A stretch of 64,000 bases of DNA. Origin: Nonomuraea terrae. Its GTDB lineage: Bacteria; Actinomycetota; Actinomycetes; Streptosporangiales; Streptosporangiaceae. Below, one piece after another: positions 16,832-25,030 of the stretch. The DNA lies in assembly GCF_004348995.1 (NCBI RefSeq), contig NZ_SMKQ01000004.1, positions 62,001-126,000 of the forward strand, given 5' to 3'. The notes under the pieces were generated by a model. It did no database searches, was not told the origin of the DNA, and saw nothing but the letters and a program-made list of their open reading frames with translations. How positions within the stretch are numbered: the first letter of the stretch is position 1; each line of letters starts with the position of its first letter. The position numbers and the translations under genes were made by a program.

Positions 16832-17617
16832 TCAGGCGCCTTCGAGGTCGAGGGCGGCGTCGAGCAGTTTCCTGGTGTAGGGGTGGCCGGGCCGCTCGAA
16901 CAGGTCGTCGGCGGTCGCGGTCTCGACCAGGCGGCCCTGGTGCATGACCGCCACGCGGTCCGCGATCTGCCTGACCACCCCGAGGTCGTGGGTGATGAAG
17001 AGGATGGCGAGCTCGCGCGAGGCGCGCAGGCCGGCCAGCAGCCGCAGGATCTGCGACTGCACCGACACGTCGAGCGCCGAGACGGCCTCGTCGCAGACCA
17101 GCAGCCGGGGCCGCAGCGCGAGCGCCCGGGCGATGCTGACCCGCTGGCACTGCCCGCCGGACAACGACGGCGCGCGCCGGTCGGCGACGCCGGGGTCCAG
17201 GCCGACGTCCCGGAGCAGCTCGGCGATCGCGTCGTCCCAGGACCGGTCCGCCGGGGCGGCCGACCGGTGGGTCCGCCAGGTCTCGGCGATGATCGACCGT
17301 ACGGTCATCCGTGGGTTCAGCGAGGCGGCGGGATCCTGGAAGACCATCTGGATCGCGCGGCGCACCTCCGGCGGCCGTTTCGCCACCCGCCCGACCGGGG
17401 CGCCGTCGAAGAGGACTGTTCCTGCCTGGGGCGTCTGCAGGCCGGCGACGCAGCGGGCGACCGTGGTCTTGCCCGAGCCGGACTCGCCGACGACCGCCAG
17501 CGTCTCGTCGGGGCGTACGGCGAGGGAGACGCCGTCGACGGCGTTCGGTCTGCCGCGCCTGCGCTCCCTGCGGGAGTGGAAGTTGACCACGAGGTCGCGT
17601 ACCTCGATCAAGCTCAC
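16832..17617 (-). CDS. Oligopeptide/dipeptide-type ABC transporter ATP-binding protein (OppF/DppF-like)
   Basis: 261 residues. Walker A VGESGSGKTTVARCVAGLQT, Q-loop MVFQDPAASLNP, signature SLSGGQCQRVSIARAL, Walker B LLVCDEAVSALDVS and the H-loop histidine of FITHDLGVV are all intact. The C-terminal PGHPYTRKLLDAA segment is diagnostic for the Opp/Dpp nickel-peptide class. The extended family C-terminus with cysteines is missing here but present in the partner ATPase. Its GTG start overlaps the preceding stop (GTGA). It forms a heterodimer with the next ATPase to energise the two permeases. Although the family imports peptides, many actinomycete members import oligosaccharides. Confidence 0.93.
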   Translation of the reverse strand: MSLIEVRDLVVNFHSRRERRRGRPNAVDGVSLAVRPDETLAVVGESGSGKTTVARCVAGLQTPQAGTVLFDGAPVGRVAKRPPEVRRAIQMVFQDPAASLNPRMTVRSIIAETWRTHRSAAPADRSWDDAIAELLRDVGLDPGVADRRAPSLSGGQCQRVSIARALALRPRLLVCDEAVSALDVSVQSQILRLLAGLRASRELAILFITHDLGVVRQIADRVAVMHQGRLVETATADDLFERPGHPYTRKLLDAALDLEGA

Positions 17618-18579
17618 GTCTCCTCCGGGAAGTGACAGGCGACCTGCCGGCCGGGGGCGACCTGCCGCATCTGCGGGACCTCGGTACGGCAGACGGCCCG
17701 CGCCTTGGCGCACCGTGGGTGGAACGGGCATCCGCTCGGCCGGTCGGCCGGGCTCGCCGGGCTGCCCGGCAGCGGCTCGGCGATGGCCGTCCTGCTGCGC
17801 ACGGCCGGAACGCTCACCACGAGCGCCCGCGTGTACGGGTGCGCCGGGCTGCTCAGGACCTCGCGGCCGGGGCCGATCTCGCACAGCCGGCCCGCGTACA
17901 TGACGACGACCTCGTCGGCCACGTGCGCCATCACCCGCAGGTCGTGGCTGACCAGCAGCATGGCCATGCCCTCCTCCTCGCGGATGCGCCGCAGCAGCGC
18001 GAGGATGCGGGCCTGCACGGTGACGTCGAGCGCCGTCGTCGGCTCGTCGGCGAGGATGAGCTGCGGTGAGCCGGCGAGCGCCGTCGCCACCATGGCGCGC
18101 TGCCGCAGGCCGCCCGAATACTGGTGCGGGTACTGCGCGTGCCGGGTCCGCGGGTCCGGCACGCCGACCCGGTCGAGCAGGTCGATCACCTTCTGGCGGA
18201 CCTCCTGCTTGGGCATGCCGCCGCGCCGCAGGATCTCGCCGACCTGGCGGCCGATCGTCTGCGTCGGGTTCAGCGCCGACTGCGGGTCCTGGAAGATCAT
18301 GGCGATGGCGCGCCCGCGCAGCCGGCGCCGGTCCTTCTCCGCCATGGTGACCAGATCCTCGCCCTGCCACCACATGCTGCCGGACACCTCGGCGCCGGCC
18401 GGGAGCAGGCCGATGACGGCGGTCGCCGTCATCGTCTTGCCGCTGCCCGACTCGCCGATCAGGCCGGTGGTCCGGCCCGCCGCGACGGCGAACGAGACGT
18501 CGTCCACCACGCGGACCGGGCCGGCCGGGCCGGGCAGGTCGATCGACAGGTGCTCGATCTGGAGGAGCGCGTCCGTCAT
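17614..18579 (-). CDS. Oligopeptide/dipeptide-type ABC transporter ATP-binding protein (OppD/DppD-like)
   Basis: 321 residues. Walker A IGESGSGKTMTATAVIGLLP, Q-loop MIFQDPQSALNPTQTIG, signature YSGGLRQRAMVATALAG (LSGGQ variant YSGGL), Walker B LILADEPTTALDV and VSHDLRVM are complete. The C-terminal regulatory extension carries the oligopeptide signature PAHPYTRAL and a cysteine cluster (GCPFHPRCAKARAVCR and a final Cys), which in relatives ligates an iron-sulfur cluster. The ATG overlaps the end of the binding-protein gene (ATGA). Partner of the ATPase encoded next. Confidence 0.93.
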   Translation of the reverse strand: MTDALLQIEHLSIDLPGPAGPVRVVDDVSFAVAAGRTTGLIGESGSGKTMTATAVIGLLPAGAEVSGSMWWQGEDLVTMAEKDRRRLRGRAIAMIFQDPQSALNPTQTIGRQVGEILRRGGMPKQEVRQKVIDLLDRVGVPDPRTRHAQYPHQYSGGLRQRAMVATALAGSPQLILADEPTTALDVTVQARILALLRRIREEEGMAMLLVSHDLRVMAHVADEVVVMYAGRLCEIGPGREVLSSPAHPYTRALVVSVPAVRSRTAIAEPLPGSPASPADRPSGCPFHPRCAKARAVCRTEVPQMRQVAPGRQVACHFPEET

Positions 18580-20090
18580 CCGTCGCCGCCGATGCGGACC
18601 TTCGAGAAGTCCGGCGTGAGGTCCTGCGGGACGGTGAAGCCCTGCACCGACTTGTTGCGGACGTACAGGGTGCGCACGTACATCGGGTACATGCCGACCG
18701 CGTCATCCCAGATGATCTTGTTGGCCTGCGCGTACAGCTCCTGCCGCTTGGCGGTGTCGCTGGTCGAGCCGGCCTCGGCGAGCAGCTTGTCGAGGTCCTC
18801 GTTGCAGTAGCCCATGCGCTTGGCCGCGCAGGTGTACAACCGGCCGAGGTTGGTCGCCGCGTCGAAGCCGGCCGTGCCGAGCTGCTGGATGTTCAGCTCC
18901 CAGTTGAGCGCCAGCAGGTCCTGCAGGAAGACAGCCGACTCCTTCTGGATCGGCTCCACCTTGACGCCGATCTTGGCGAGGTCGCTCGCCACCGCGTCGG
19001 TGAACTGCTGGAACTGCGGCTGGGAGAACTGGAACCTGATCGTCTGGTCGTAGTCCCAGCCGGCCTTGTCCAGTGCCGCCTTGGCCGCGGCCTGGTCGTA
19101 CTTCACCGGGGTCTGCGGCGCGTAGCCGAGCACGTTGGGGGTCACCACCGAGTCCGCCACCGAGCCGGTCTCCGGGAACAACGACGTGACGATGGTGGGG
19201 AAGTCGACGGCCTGCCACAGCGCGCGCCGGACGGCGGGATCGCCGAGCCCCTTGGCGGAGCTGTTCATCCACATGGTGATGACGCCGTTGCCCTGGTCCT
19301 TCTCCACCACGAGGTCGCTGTTGGCCTGCAGGCCGGGCAGCTGGTCGTCCGGCACGGCCCAGGTCAGGTCGACCTCGCCGGTCTTCAGCGCGGTCATCCG
19401 CGCCGCCGTCTCCCCGATGCTGCGTAGTTCGAGTCGCCGCAGGGCCGGCTTGCCGCCCCAGTAGCCGGGGTTGGGGGCGAGCACCAGGCTCTGGCCCGGC
19501 GTGAACCGCTCGACGACGAACGGGCCGGAGCCGACCGGCTTGTCCCATTTCTCCTGTGCGGCGGGCGTGACGTAGAAGGTGCTGAGCTTGCCCAGCAGCG
19601 CGGGGTCGGGGTCCTTCGAGGTGATGACGACCGTGTCGGCGCCGCTCTCCTTGGCCTCGTGGCCGGCGTAGTTGCTCGCCATGGCGCCCTTGAGCTCCAG
19701 GACCCGGTTGAAGGAGGCCACGACGTCGGCGCTGGTGACCGGCTTGCCGTCGGAGAACGTGACGTTGCCGCGCAGCCTGAATGTCCACTCCGTGGCGTCC
19801 TCGTTGGGCTGCCACGATTCGGCGAGCACGCCCTCGAACTGCCCCTTCCCGACCGTGCGGACCAGGGCGCTGTAGATGGCCTTGGCGGCGACCTGGGTGC
19901 CGTTGTCCATCGCGGAGGCGCCGTGCGGGTCGAGGTTCTCGATGGGGGTCCACGCGGCGACGACGAGCTCCTGCGGCACGTCACCGCCCGCCGTGGAGCC
20001 GCCGGTGGTGGTGCTGCAACCGACGAGCCCGGCGATGGACAATGTCGCGGTGGCGAGGACCACCGCACGACGAAGCCGTATCGGCCTCAT
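18576..20090 (-). CDS. ABC transporter substrate-binding lipoprotein (SBP family 5)
   Basis: 504 residues. The ATG at 20090 has AGGAG eight bases upstream. A lipoprotein signal peptide ends in LVGC (Cys25). The family-5 pattern follows: LVVAAWTPIENLDPHGA, LAESWQPNEDATEWTFRLRG, VTFSDGKPVTSADVVASFNR and GSGPFVVERFTPGQSLVLAP. These large two-lobed proteins bind peptides, nickel chelates or oligosaccharides. In this operon a glycan fragment is more likely because all downstream enzymes are carbohydrate-type, but the ligand is inferred. The protein would be anchored outside the membrane and deliver substrate to the two permeases encoded immediately upstream. Confidence 0.92.
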   Translation of the reverse strand: MRPIRLRRAVVLATATLSIAGLVGCSTTTGGSTAGGDVPQELVVAAWTPIENLDPHGASAMDNGTQVAAKAIYSALVRTVGKGQFEGVLAESWQPNEDATEWTFRLRGNVTFSDGKPVTSADVVASFNRVLELKGAMASNYAGHEAKESGADTVVITSKDPDPALLGKLSTFYVTPAAQEKWDKPVGSGPFVVERFTPGQSLVLAPNPGYWGGKPALRRLELRSIGETAARMTALKTGEVDLTWAVPDDQLPGLQANSDLVVEKDQGNGVITMWMNSSAKGLGDPAVRRALWQAVDFPTIVTSLFPETGSVADSVVTPNVLGYAPQTPVKYDQAAAKAALDKAGWDYDQTIRFQFSQPQFQQFTDAVASDLAKIGVKVEPIQKESAVFLQDLLALNWELNIQQLGTAGFDAATNLGRLYTCAAKRMGYCNEDLDKLLAEAGSTSDTAKRQELYAQANKIIWDDAVGMYPMYVRTLYVRNKSVQGFTVPQDLTPDFSKVRIGGDG

Positions 20091-20119
20091 GCGAATCACT
20101 CCTGACATTGACTGAGGGG

Positions 20120-20986
20120 TCAGCGACTGCTGCCGAGACGCTGGGTGAGGTGGTCGCCGAGCAGGCCCGTGCTCACCACGAGGCCGGTCAGCGCCAGGCC
20201 GGGTAGCGCCGAGATCCACCATGCGGTGTCCAGGTAGTCCTTGCCGTTGGCGATGACCTGGCCCCAGGACACCGTGGACGAGGGCAGGCCGAGGCCCAGG
20301 AAGCTGAGACCGGCCTCCGACAGCACCGCGCCGGCGAATTCGGTGGTGGCCAGCGCGGTCACCGGTCCGATCACGAACGGGATGATGTGCCGGACGATCA
20401 CGACCGGGGTGGGCACCCCGATCAGCCGCGCGGCGTCGACCCAGGGCCGTACGCGCAGCGACAGGGTCAGGCCGCGGGCGAGCCTGGCGAAGGCGACCCA
20501 GCCGGCCACCGACAGCGCCAGGACGACGACGAGCATGCCCTGGTCGAAGAGCCCGGCGATGACGATCGCCAGCAGGATGCCGGGGAAGGCCATCAGGACG
20601 TCGATCAGCCGGGAGATCGCGACGTCGGTCCAGCCGGCCAGGTAGCCGGCGAGGGTGCCGAGGGCGAGCCCGACGGCCAGGCACGTGGCCACGACGGAGA
20701 CGCCGATGACGATCGACGTACGGGCGCCGTGGACCAGCTGGCCCAGCATGTCGCGGCCGGCGCCGTCGGTGCCGAGCAGGGCGAGCGTGCCGTCCTGCCG
20801 GACCGCGCCGATCGGCAGCAGCCGGTCCGCGACACTGGTCGCCACCGGGTCGTACGGGATCAGCAACGGCCCGACGAGGCCGACGAGCAGGTAGCAGGCG
20901 AGGACGACCGCGGCGGCCGTGGCGACGGCGGGCGTGGAGCGCAGGCGGACCGGCCACAGCCGGGTCCTTACGGTGATCGCGCTCAT
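20120..20986 (-). CDS. ABC transporter permease (DppC/OppC-like)
   Basis: 288 residues with about six membrane helices. The N-terminal helix AAAVVLACYLLVGLVGPLL is followed by the periplasmic OppC-N region. The BPD-transport motif lies in the loop LIGVPTPVVIVRHIIPFVIG, and LSEAGLSFLGLGLPSSTVSW is the typical EAA-distal signature of DppC proteins. It overlaps the DppB-like gene by four bases (ATGA) and lies 29 bp before the binding-protein gene. It forms the heterodimeric channel with the DppB-like partner. Confidence 0.92.
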   Translation of the reverse strand: MSAITVRTRLWPVRLRSTPAVATAAAVVLACYLLVGLVGPLLIPYDPVATSVADRLLPIGAVRQDGTLALLGTDGAGRDMLGQLVHGARTSIVIGVSVVATCLAVGLALGTLAGYLAGWTDVAISRLIDVLMAFPGILLAIVIAGLFDQGMLVVVLALSVAGWVAFARLARGLTLSLRVRPWVDAARLIGVPTPVVIVRHIIPFVIGPVTALATTEFAGAVLSEAGLSFLGLGLPSSTVSWGQVIANGKDYLDTAWWISALPGLALTGLVVSTGLLGDHLTQRLGSSR

Positions 20987-21909
20987 GAGGCGCCTCCCAG
21001 CCGGACCCGCGGATCGAGCCGGGCCGCGATCAGGTCCGCCGCGACGTTGCAGCAGACCACGATGGCCGCGATGAGCAGCACGGCGGCCTGCACGATCGAG
21101 TAGTCCCGGTTGCTGACCGCGGTCACCAGCAGCGAGCCGAGGCCGGGCCAGGAGAAGACGCTCTCCACGATCACCGCGCCGCCCAGCAGCGTGCTGATGT
21201 GCAGCGCGCCGACGGTGACCACCGGGGTCGCCGCGTTGCGCACCACGTGCCCGGTCACCACCTCGCGGGTGCTGAGCCCCTTGGCGTACGCGCGCCGCAC
21301 GTGGGGTTCGGCCATGGTCTCGGCGACGCTGCTACGGGTGATCCGGGTGAGCAGCGCGGTGAAGGGCGCGGCGAGCGTGAGCGCGGGCAGCACGATGTGG
21401 GCCGGTGTGCCGACGCCGGCGCTGGGGAGCAGCCGCAGCTGCAGCGCCATCACCAGGATCAGCATGATCCCGATCCAGAACGGCGGCATGGAGTAGAGCG
21501 TCAGGGCGAGACCGGAGATCCCGCGGTCGATCCACCGCCCGCGGTAGGCGCCGGCCAGCGCGCCGAACACGACGCCCAGCATCGCCACGACCGTCGCCGC
21601 CAGGGCGAGCTCGACCGAGGCCGGCAGCCGGGACAACACGAGGTCGAGCGCCGGCTGCCCGAACCGGTACGACTCGCCGAAGTCGAGCGTCACCAACTGG
21701 CCCAGGTAGTGCCAGTACTGGACCGGCAGCGGCTGGTCCAGGCCGAGCCTGGCCCGGGCGTCGGCCACCTCGGCGGCCGTGGCGTCCGGCCCGAGCAGGA
21801 CGATCGCCTGGTCGCCCGGGGCGAGGCGCATGATGAAGAACACCAGCGTGGCGGCCCCGAAGATGATCAGGACGCCGGTCGCCGCGGTGCGCAGCGCGTA
21901 CTTGGTCAT
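20983..21909 (-). CDS. ABC transporter permease (DppB/OppB-like)
   Basis: 308 residues. The first helix (TGVLIIFGAATLVFFIMRLA) leads into PGDQAIVLLGPDATAAEVAD, the typical OppB periplasmic start, then LGLDQPLPVQYWHYLGQL. The EAA loop contains AYAKGLSTREVVTGHVVRNA and the C-terminus reads VESVFSWPGLGSLLVTAV. The ATG overlaps the LacI stop codon by four bases, so the regulator and transporter are co-translated. Membrane component of the glycan/peptide importer. Confidence 0.93.
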   Translation of the reverse strand: MTKYALRTAATGVLIIFGAATLVFFIMRLAPGDQAIVLLGPDATAAEVADARARLGLDQPLPVQYWHYLGQLVTLDFGESYRFGQPALDLVLSRLPASVELALAATVVAMLGVVFGALAGAYRGRWIDRGISGLALTLYSMPPFWIGIMLILVMALQLRLLPSAGVGTPAHIVLPALTLAAPFTALLTRITRSSVAETMAEPHVRRAYAKGLSTREVVTGHVVRNAATPVVTVGALHISTLLGGAVIVESVFSWPGLGSLLVTAVSNRDYSIVQAAVLLIAAIVVCCNVAADLIAARLDPRVRLGGAS

Positions 21910-22961
21910 CGCCGCACCACCCGGCTGATCGAGTTGCCGCGCACGTCGATGCACGGCACGAGCAGCTGGAGAGGCGGCTCCTCCGCGCCCTCGAGCAGGT
22001 TGACCAGCAGCCGGACCGCGGCCCGGCCGATCTCGACCCGCGGGATCTCGAACGACGTCCAGATCCTGGTAGCGGTCGGCGCGGGCGCGGAGCCGAGGAA
22101 GGCGACCGACAGGTCGTCGGGGATCCGCACGCCGGCCGCCTCGGCGACCTCGGCCAGGGCGACGCCGGTGGCGTTGTCCTCCGACGGCTCGACCAGGACC
22201 GCGGTGACGCCGTCGCGGACCCAGCCGGTGACCCGGTCGGCGCCGATGTCCCCGGCGCCGCCGGAGTACTCGACGAGCAGGTCGTCAGGGGCCAGGCCGG
22301 CGGCCCGCGCGCCCTGGCGGAAACCCAGCTCGCGGTCCTCGCCCGGCTCGGCGCCGTCGCTCTGCCGCAGCAGCAGGACGCGCCGGTGCCCGAGCGCGGC
22401 CAGCTCCTCCACGAGGGCGGCCGTCGGGGCGACGTAGTCGGGGGCGACGTAGGACAGCTCGGCGCCCTCTATGTCACGACGTCCGATGAAGACGAACGGG
22501 AAACCCTCCTTGGCCAGGTTCGCCAGATCGTCCCTGGAGATGTGCCGGCCCAGCAGGACGCAGCCGTCGGACTTCAGCAGCGCGTTGCGCCCCTTGGCGT
22601 AGACGCCTCGCTGTGCGGTGTTGGCCGAGGTGAACAGCAGCAGGTCGTAGCCGAGCCGGGCCGCCTCCTCCTCCACGCCGACCAGGAACGGATGGTAGAA
22701 GTCCCGCTGGTCGACGGGGAACACCGACTCGAACGTGTAGAGGCCGATGGTCTTGACGGTCATGCCGCGCAGCGCCCGCGCGGCGGGGTTGACCGCGTAG
22801 CCCAGGTCCTCGATCGCCTGCTGGACCCGCCGGCGGGTCTCCTCGGACACCGGCGCGCCGTCGCGCTCGCTGAGCACGAGCGAGACCGTGGCCTGGGACA
22901 CTCCTGCCCGCTGGGCGATCTCGACTTGGGTGGGGCGTCTCGGCCCGACTCGTTTGGGCAT
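21906..22961 (-). CDS. LacI-family transcriptional regulator of the glycan operon
   Basis: 351 residues. The LacI helix-turn-helix and hinge are clear: TQVEIAQRAGVSQATVSLVL, then VQQAIEDLGYAVNPAARALR. The periplasmic-binding-like effector domain follows (TIGLYTFESVF, then SDGCVLLGRHI and FVFIGRRDIEGAELSYVAPD). The family normally responds to sugars or sugar phosphates. It is the first gene of the ten-gene unit running to 11140, so it autoregulates the whole system; the candidate operator TACGTA lies just inside both divergent promoters. The ATG at 22961 has no ribosome binding site, and a longer frame upstream crosses the predicted promoter and is rejected. Confidence 0.92.
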   Translation of the reverse strand: MPKRVGPRRPTQVEIAQRAGVSQATVSLVLSERDGAPVSEETRRRVQQAIEDLGYAVNPAARALRGMTVKTIGLYTFESVFPVDQRDFYHPFLVGVEEEAARLGYDLLLFTSANTAQRGVYAKGRNALLKSDGCVLLGRHISRDDLANLAKEGFPFVFIGRRDIEGAELSYVAPDYVAPTAALVEELAALGHRRVLLLRQSDGAEPGEDRELGFRQGARAAGLAPDDLLVEYSGGAGDIGADRVTGWVRDGVTAVLVEPSEDNATGVALAEVAEAAGVRIPDDLSVAFLGSAPAPTATRIWTSFEIPRVEIGRAAVRLLVNLLEGAEEPPLQLLVPCIDVRGNSISRVVRR

Positions 22962-22977
22962 GGCAATCCAGGTGACT

Positions 22978-23028
22978 AATACGTAACGACTGCGGGCCAC
23001 CCTAGGCACCGCGAAGCGGTCTCCACAA
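22978..23028 (-). promoter_or_regulatory. Promoter and candidate LacI operator for the glycan operon
   Basis: On the minus strand, TTGTGG (23023-23028) and TAGGGT (22999-23004) are 18 bp apart, predicting transcription from about 22992. The near-palindrome AATACGTAA (22978-22986) lies at about +6 to +14, where a LacI-type repressor would block elongation. The same core occurs in the divergent promoter. Confidence 0.55.
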
Positions 23029-23096
23029 GAGGGAAGTTTCTCCGACATTGCAGTCATGTGTCGTGGAGAAGCGACAAAAGCGGCGTTTATTGACTC

Positions 23097-23142
23097 TTGT
23101 GAGCCGGAATCTGCCTCTGTACGATCCCCGGTCTATACGTAT
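23097..23142 (+). promoter_or_regulatory. Promoter and candidate LacI operator for the beta-helix gene
   Basis: TTGTGA (23097-23102) and TACGAT (23120-23125) are 17 bp apart, placing transcription start near 23132. The palindrome ATACGTAT (23135-23142) lies at about +4 to +11, mirroring the arrangement in front of the LacI gene. A GGAGG ribosome binding site follows eight bases before the ATG at 23170. Confidence 0.55.
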
Positions 23143-23169
23143 CAACCGCCATTTGAGGAGGCAGGCGCC

Positions 23170-24975
23170 ATGTCCGAAGGCACCGATCGTCGAGCGCTGT
23201 TACGGATCGGCGGCGCGGCCCTGGGCGCGGCCGCGGCGACCGCGTCGTGGGGCGCGGCGCCCGCGGCGGCCGTGTCGGTCTCGGCCGCCGACCCGGCGGA
23301 CGTCGTCACGCCGCAGCAGTTCGGCGCGCTGGCCGACGGGAAGCACGACGACACCGACGCCGTCCAGCAGGCCATCGACGCCCAGGGCACCCGGCTGAAC
23401 CGGATCGTCGTCTTCCCGCCGGGCACCTACCGGATCACCCGCACGATCGTCATCCCCGACCTGCCCGGCGAGCCCTTCAACCGCATCCAGCTGCGCGGCT
23501 ACAGCACCATGACGAACCGCGCCTCGATCATCCAGGTCGAGCACGACGGGGTGGGCATCGACGTGCGGTGCTCGCTCGCCGCCGTGCACGGCCTCGCGTT
23601 CGTGGCGCCGGCCAAGACGGCGAACAACGTCGCGCTGCGCTTCGCCGGCGAGGCCAACACCGACGACACCGACGCCGCCATCCTGGAGTGCACGTTCGTG
23701 TCGTTCAAGCTCGCCGTCGACCACGTCGGCCGCGGGATCTACTTCGCGCACAACCTCGTCGCCCTCTGCACCACCGGCATCAGCCTCGCCTGGCCGGGCG
23801 GCGGCACGGAAGGCGGCGCCGACCATCTCCCGCCGTACGGGCTGCGCAAGTGGCTCATCACCGGCAACCACTTCCACAGCCCGTTCCAGGCCATCGTCAC
23901 GCAGGGCGCCGAGAACGCCGACTTCCGCGGCATGATCATCCAGGGCAACCTGCTCGACATCGGCCGGCGGCTGCTGATCGGCAGCGTGAGCAACTCCACC
24001 ATCACCGGCAACGTGGTGGAGAAGGCGGACAACGGCCCGATCATCGAGATCACCAGCGGGGGCCACGACCTGACGATCGGCGACAACGTCCTCGGCGGGT
24101 TCGAGCCGCCGCAGAACAACGGGCCGTGCGCCGTCCAGTTCTCCAGCGGCGTGACCGCGCACAACGTCACCATCAGCGGGAACTCGTTCAACTGGCTCAA
24201 CCACTCGCCGATCCGGTTCGAGAACGACGCGAGCAGGGTCACCATCGCGAACAACTCGTTCGACAACTGGAACCTCGGCGCCAGGAACGACGCCGCGGCG
24301 ATCAGGGTGAACGGCGCGGCCCGGACGTTCAGCATCATCGGCAACGTCATCTCGGCCGATCCGGCCGGCCGGCCGCCGATCCTGACCACCGGTGGGCTGC
24401 ACGACTCCCACGTCATCGGCAACGGCTCCGAGCAGGTGCCGCTGGTCGCGGGCCCGGTAGGGGACGATTCGTTCGTGCAGGCCACGCCCGGCCGGTTCAA
24501 CCGGATCGAGGTGGCCGGGCCGATGGGCGCGGCGGCCAGGGTGGTCAGCACCTGGACCGGCGCCGTCACGGCGGGCGAGGACCGCTACGGCTCGTTCGTC
24601 GTCGAGGGCAGCAACGCCAACCCGGGCGTCAAGGGCGGGCTGCGCGTGGTCCCGGTCAACGGGTCGGGCTCGGCCGCCACCGAGCTGCTCTGCTCGACCA
24701 CGTCCACCAACGAGCTGGTCTCCATGATCTCCAACGCGAACGGACTGGTGCCGCCGGCCGACAACGTCCGGGATCTGGGCAGCGCCGACCGGCGGATGCG
24801 TGCCGTGTACGCGCATCGGGTGGTGTTGTCCGAGCACGCGCCGGACGCACTGCCGGACGCCGCCGACCACGCCGGCGGTCTCGTGCTGGTCCACGACCCG
24901 AAGACGGGCAAGCGTGGCCTCGCCCTCTCCGACGGCGGATCCTGGCGCGGCGTCGTCCTCGGCGCCCCCGTCTGA
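23170..24975 (+). CDS. Exported right-handed beta-helix (pectate-lyase-3-like) protein with phage-tail-like C-terminus
   Basis: 601 residues; ATG at 23170 with GGAGG eight bases upstream. The start DRRALLRIGGAALGAAAATA, then SWGAAPAAA, is a Tat-like signal peptide. Residues about 45-75 carry VVTPQQFGALADGKHDDTDA, the entry motif of pectate-lyase-3/tail-spike beta-helices. Asn-rich coils repeat through residue about 420 (for example ITGNVVEKADNGPIIEITSG and VTIANNSFDNWNLG). The C-terminal 150 residues resemble phage tail-fibre ends, notably NVRDLGSADRRMRAVYAHRV. It is divergent from the LacI operon and shares its operator-like motif, so it probably cleaves or binds the polysaccharide outside the cell. 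Catalytic residues cannot be assigned by eye. Confidence 0.85.
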   Translation: MSEGTDRRALLRIGGAALGAAAATASWGAAPAAAVSVSAADPADVVTPQQFGALADGKHDDTDAVQQAIDAQGTRLNRIVVFPPGTYRITRTIVIPDLPGEPFNRIQLRGYSTMTNRASIIQVEHDGVGIDVRCSLAAVHGLAFVAPAKTANNVALRFAGEANTDDTDAAILECTFVSFKLAVDHVGRGIYFAHNLVALCTTGISLAWPGGGTEGGADHLPPYGLRKWLITGNHFHSPFQAIVTQGAENADFRGMIIQGNLLDIGRRLLIGSVSNSTITGNVVEKADNGPIIEITSGGHDLTIGDNVLGGFEPPQNNGPCAVQFSSGVTAHNVTISGNSFNWLNHSPIRFENDASRVTIANNSFDNWNLGARNDAAAIRVNGAARTFSIIGNVISADPAGRPPILTTGGLHDSHVIGNGSEQVPLVAGPVGDDSFVQATPGRFNRIEVAGPMGAAARVVSTWTGAVTAGEDRYGSFVVEGSNANPGVKGGLRVVPVNGSGSAATELLCSTTSTNELVSMISNANGLVPPADNVRDLGSADRRMRAVYAHRVVLSEHAPDALPDAADHAGGLVLVHDPKTGKRGLALSDGGSWRGVVLGAPV

Positions 24976-25030
24976 CCGGCGCCCGTCTAACCGGCGCCCG
25001 TCTAACCGGCGCCCGTCTAACCGGCGTTCG
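24971..25030. repeat. 15-bp tandem repeat carrying stop codons of two convergent genes
   Basis: Four copies of a 15-bp unit (consensus TCTAACCGGCGCCCG) at 24971-24985, 24986-25000, 25001-25015 and 25016-25030; the first has TCTGA and the last ends TTCG. Because 15 is a multiple of three, the beta-helix frame meets TGA, TAA, TAA and TAA in series, each preceded by codons for APV. On the other strand the adenylate kinase frame meets TAG in successive copies. GGCGCC in each unit is self-complementary and could fold. Confidence 0.85.
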
